NCBI GenBank assembly: GCA_050694275.1 | Contig: JBOGXF010000011.1 | Location: 1 to 7,275, forward strand | Reading direction: 5' to 3' | DNA length: 7,275 bases | Source: JBOGXF01 sp050694275 | Lineage (GTDB): Bacteria; Actinomycetota; CADDZG01; WHSQ01 | Shown here: piece after piece, positions 5,791 through 7,275 of the stretch | Position numbering within the stretch: position 1 is the stretch's first letter | Layout of the letters: every line of letters starts with the position of its first letter | Notes under the pieces: model-generated | What the model saw: the letters and a program-made list of their open reading frames with translations, nothing else | Told to the model about the DNA's origin: nothing | The model's database searches: none | Program-made: the position numbers and the translations under genes

Positions 5791-6951
5791 TTAATCGCCC
5801 ATGCCGACGCCCTGACTGCGCTGCAAGGCCTTGCCCTCGGTCTTGAGGGCCGGCGCAACCATGACCTCGGCCTTCTGAAACTCCTTGAGGTTGGCGTATC
5901 CACACGTCGCCATCGACGTCCTGAGGGCCCCGAAGAGGTTGAGGCGGCCGTCGTTCTCGTGGGCCGGGCCGACGAGAATCTCCTCGAGCGTCCCGATGGC
6001 GGGAGTCCTGACCCGTGCCCCCCTCGGAAGCGTCGGATGAAACGTCGCCATGCCCCAGTGGTACCCATGCCCGGGTGCGTCGGCGGCTGCGGCCAGAGGG
6101 GACCCGATCATCACCGCGTCGGCGCCGCACGCGATCGCCTTGGCGATGTCACCGCCGGTTCGCATTCCGCCGTCGGCGATGACGTGACAATAGCGTCCTG
6201 TTTCGTCGAGGTGGCGGATGCGGGCACCGGCCGCGTCCGCGATGGCGGTGGCCTGGGGGACGCCGATCCCGAGGACTCCGCGCGTCGTGCAGGCCGCTCC
6301 CGGACCGACGCCGACGAGGATGCCGGCCGCACCGGTGCGCATGAGATGGAGGGCGGTCGAATACGAGGCGCAGCCCCCGACGACCACAGGCAGCTCGTAG
6401 GTAGCGATGAAACGCTTTAGGTTCAGCGGCTCGCTCCGAATGGAGACGTGCTCGGCCGACACGACCGTGCCCTGTATCACCAGCATGTCGAGCTCGGCCT
6501 CGAGGGCGTGCTTGTGAAACTGCTCCACGCGCTGTGGGGTGAGCGAAGCGGCCGCCGTCACTCCCGCGTCCTTGATCTCGCGGATTCGCTTGTAGATCAG
6601 CTCCTCTTTGATCGGCTCCCGGTAGAGCTCCTGCATGCGTGCGGTGGCCCGGTCATCGGTCAGCTCGGCGACCTCGGAGAGGATCGCATCCGGATCCTCG
6701 TAACGGGTCTGTAGACCCTCGAGGTTCAGCACGGCCAGGCCCCCGAGCCGTCCGATCTCAACTGCGCTTCTTGGGGAGACGACCCCGTCCATGGCCGACG
6801 CGATCAGGGGCAATTCGAACCTGAAAGCGTCGATCTCCCAGGATATGTCGACGTCGTCCGGGTCCCTGGTCCGGCGCGATGGGACCACCGCAATGTCGTC
6901 GAATCCGTAGGCTCTCCGGCCCGATTTTCCGATACCGATCTCTAGTTCCAT
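5791..6951 (-). CDS. guaB3: GuaB3 family IMP dehydrogenase/GMP reductase-related protein
   Basis: A complete 386-residue TIM-barrel protein of the IMPDH/GMPR superfamily. Features: the start MELEIGIGKSGRRAYGFDDI typical of GuaB3, then VVPSRRTRDPDDV, LPLIASAMDGVVSP at 47-60, the active-site loop GPGAACTTR 217-225 with catalytic Cys221, GIGVPQATAIADAA 228-241, and the phosphate-binding ADGGMRTGGDIAKAIACGAD 259-278. The paired CBS domains of classical GuaB (about 490 residues) are absent, as in all GuaB3. The C-terminus (NLFGALRTSMATCGYANLKEFQ) is also GuaB3-like. Actinobacterial GuaB3 was long annotated as a second IMP dehydrogenase; work on cyanobacterial and actinobacterial members points instead to GMP reductase activity, GMP to IMP with NADPH. 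Which reaction applies here cannot be decided from sequence. No classical guaB is in the window. The start is supported by GGAAGG 8 nt upstream. It follows gmd after 74 nt. Confidence 0.95.
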   Translation of the reverse strand: MELEIGIGKSGRRAYGFDDIAVVPSRRTRDPDDVDISWEIDAFRFELPLIASAMDGVVSPRSAVEIGRLGGLAVLNLEGLQTRYEDPDAILSEVAELTDDRATARMQELYREPIKEELIYKRIREIKDAGVTAAASLTPQRVEQFHKHALEAELDMLVIQGTVVSAEHVSIRSEPLNLKRFIATYELPVVVGGCASYSTALHLMRTGAAGILVGVGPGAACTTRGVLGIGVPQATAIADAAGARIRHLDETGRYCHVIADGGMRTGGDIAKAIACGADAVMIGSPLAAAADAPGHGYHWGMATFHPTLPRGARVRTPAIGTLEEILVGPAHENDGRLNLFGALRTSMATCGYANLKEFQKAEVMVAPALKTEGKALQRSQGVGMGD

Positions 6952-6959
6952 TCGCCCAT

Positions 6960-6965
6960 CCTTCC
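6960..6965 (-). promoter_or_regulatory. Ribosome binding site of guaB3
   Basis: The minus strand reads GGAAGG, then 8 nt, then ATG 6951. This supports the chosen start, which also matches the usual GuaB3 N-terminus. Confidence 0.7.
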
Positions 6966-7010
6966 AGTGCCTCCAATTGAATGCAACGAACCTCGAGAGG
7001 GAGTTTTCGC

Positions 7011-7030
7011 GCTATTCATTGCTATTCAGT
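7011..7030. repeat. Tandem 10-bp repeat straddling the gmd stop codon
   Basis: The plus strand reads GCTATTCATT then GCTATTCAGT, identical in nine of ten positions, with the shared core GCTATTCA at 7011-7018 and 7021-7028. The period is about one helical turn. The right copy contains the gmd stop codon; both lie in the leader region of guaB3. It may be a binding site or a small duplication. Confidence 0.6.
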
Positions 7031-7275
7031 GATCGCGATCCTGGCGCACCAGACGACCGGACAGCTCGTCGTCGAGAAGCTGCACGTCGGCGTCGACCAT
7101 TAGCCGAACGAGCTCCTCGAAGCGGACCCGAGGCTCCCACCCGAGCAACCGCTTGGCCTTGGACGCGTCTCCCAGCAGATAATCGACCTCGGCCGGCCGG
7201 TAGTAACGCGGATCGATCTCGACGTGACGCTCCCAATCCAGGCCGACGTGGGCGAAGGCGCGTTCGGCGAACTCC
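7026..7275 (-). CDS. gmd: GDP-mannose 4,6-dehydratase, C-terminal fragment cut by the right window edge
   Basis: The minus strand from the right edge is open for 82 codons to TGA at 7028-7026; it has no visible start because the gene enters from outside. The residues EIDPRYYRPAEVDYLLGD, followed by ASKAKRLLGWEPRVRFEELVRLMVDAD, are the characteristic C-terminus of Gmd, a short-chain dehydrogenase/reductase-family enzyme that turns GDP-D-mannose into GDP-4-keto-6-deoxymannose, the precursor of GDP-fucose, GDP-rhamnose and related sugars for surface glycans. The catalytic and NADP-binding parts lie outside the window. It is followed by guaB3 on the same strand after 74 nt, without a clear terminator. 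A distinct sugar epimerase with the same tail is unlikely given the RPAEVDYLLGD signature. Confidence 0.9.
   Translation of the reverse strand, partial: EFAERAFAHVGLDWERHVEIDPRYYRPAEVDYLLGDASKAKRLLGWEPRVRFEELVRLMVDADVQLLDDELSGRLVRQDRDH

Noticed and set aside
5711..5794. Plus-strand AAGGAGGG followed by TTG 5729 and a 21-residue open frame
   Set aside because: The ribosome-site match is striking, but the peptide has no recognisable feature, runs into the end of guaB3 on the opposite strand and lies in the control region of the Lrp-family gene; likely coincidence.
7031..7040. GATCGCGATC perfect palindrome
   Set aside because: It lies within the last codons of gmd (Gln-Asp-Arg-Asp) and is explained by coding sequence; nothing else supports an operator.
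7012..7236. 74-codon minus-strand open frame at the right edge
   Set aside because: The gmd C-terminus in another frame accounts for this stretch with a clear family signature.

Overview
The window is 7.3 kb of dense, high-GC chromosomal DNA from a bacterium that is most likely an actinomycetote. Three things point that way: a GuaB3-type IMPDH/GMPR-family protein, an actinobacterial-looking PcrA/UvrD helicase (AFRGATI after motif III), and several genes that begin without a Shine-Dalgarno sequence just after a TANNNT-like -10 box. The genus cannot be read from the sequence. No mobile element, CRISPR array, tRNA or rRNA was seen, and no gap between genes exceeds about 110 bases.

Layout, left to right. 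At 1-125 (minus) is the first 41 residues of a zinc-ribbon protein that runs off the left edge. It has three CxxC pairs. At 165-2303 (minus) is a complete pcrA/uvrD superfamily 1 DNA helicase. At 2399-2650 (plus) a divergent gene encodes an 83-residue protein with one membrane segment followed by a heptad-repeat coiled coil. The pcrA/small-gene gap carries a near-perfect CRP-type palindrome. At 2667-5116 (minus) a methyltransferase related to PrmC/HemK precedes guaA (GMP synthase) with an 8-nt gap. At 5171-5674 (minus) is an Lrp/AsnC regulator. At 5791-6951 (minus) is guaB3. At 7026-7275 (minus) is the last 82 residues of GDP-mannose 4,6-dehydratase (gmd), entering from the right edge.

How the genes fit together. 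In transcription order on the minus strand the core is gmd, guaB3, lrp-like, methyltransferase, guaA. GuaA makes GMP from XMP. GuaB3 belongs to the IMPDH/GMPR superfamily and may return GMP to IMP, so two enzymes of the guanylate pool bracket a possible amino-acid- or nucleotide-responsive regulator. GDP-mannose metabolism also draws on guanine nucleotides, but that link is only suggestive. PcrA and the zinc-ribbon gene follow farther along the same strand.

The most interesting signals are regulatory. If the small plus-strand gene is leaderless, with its transcript starting at ATG 2399, the CRP-like site TGTGA-N6-TCACT is centred at exactly -41.5, the classical class II activator position. 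Five of the seven gene starts in the window lack a Shine-Dalgarno sequence. The methyltransferase has His-Val-Pro-Tyr where PrmC enzymes have the catalytic Asn-Pro-Pro-Tyr.
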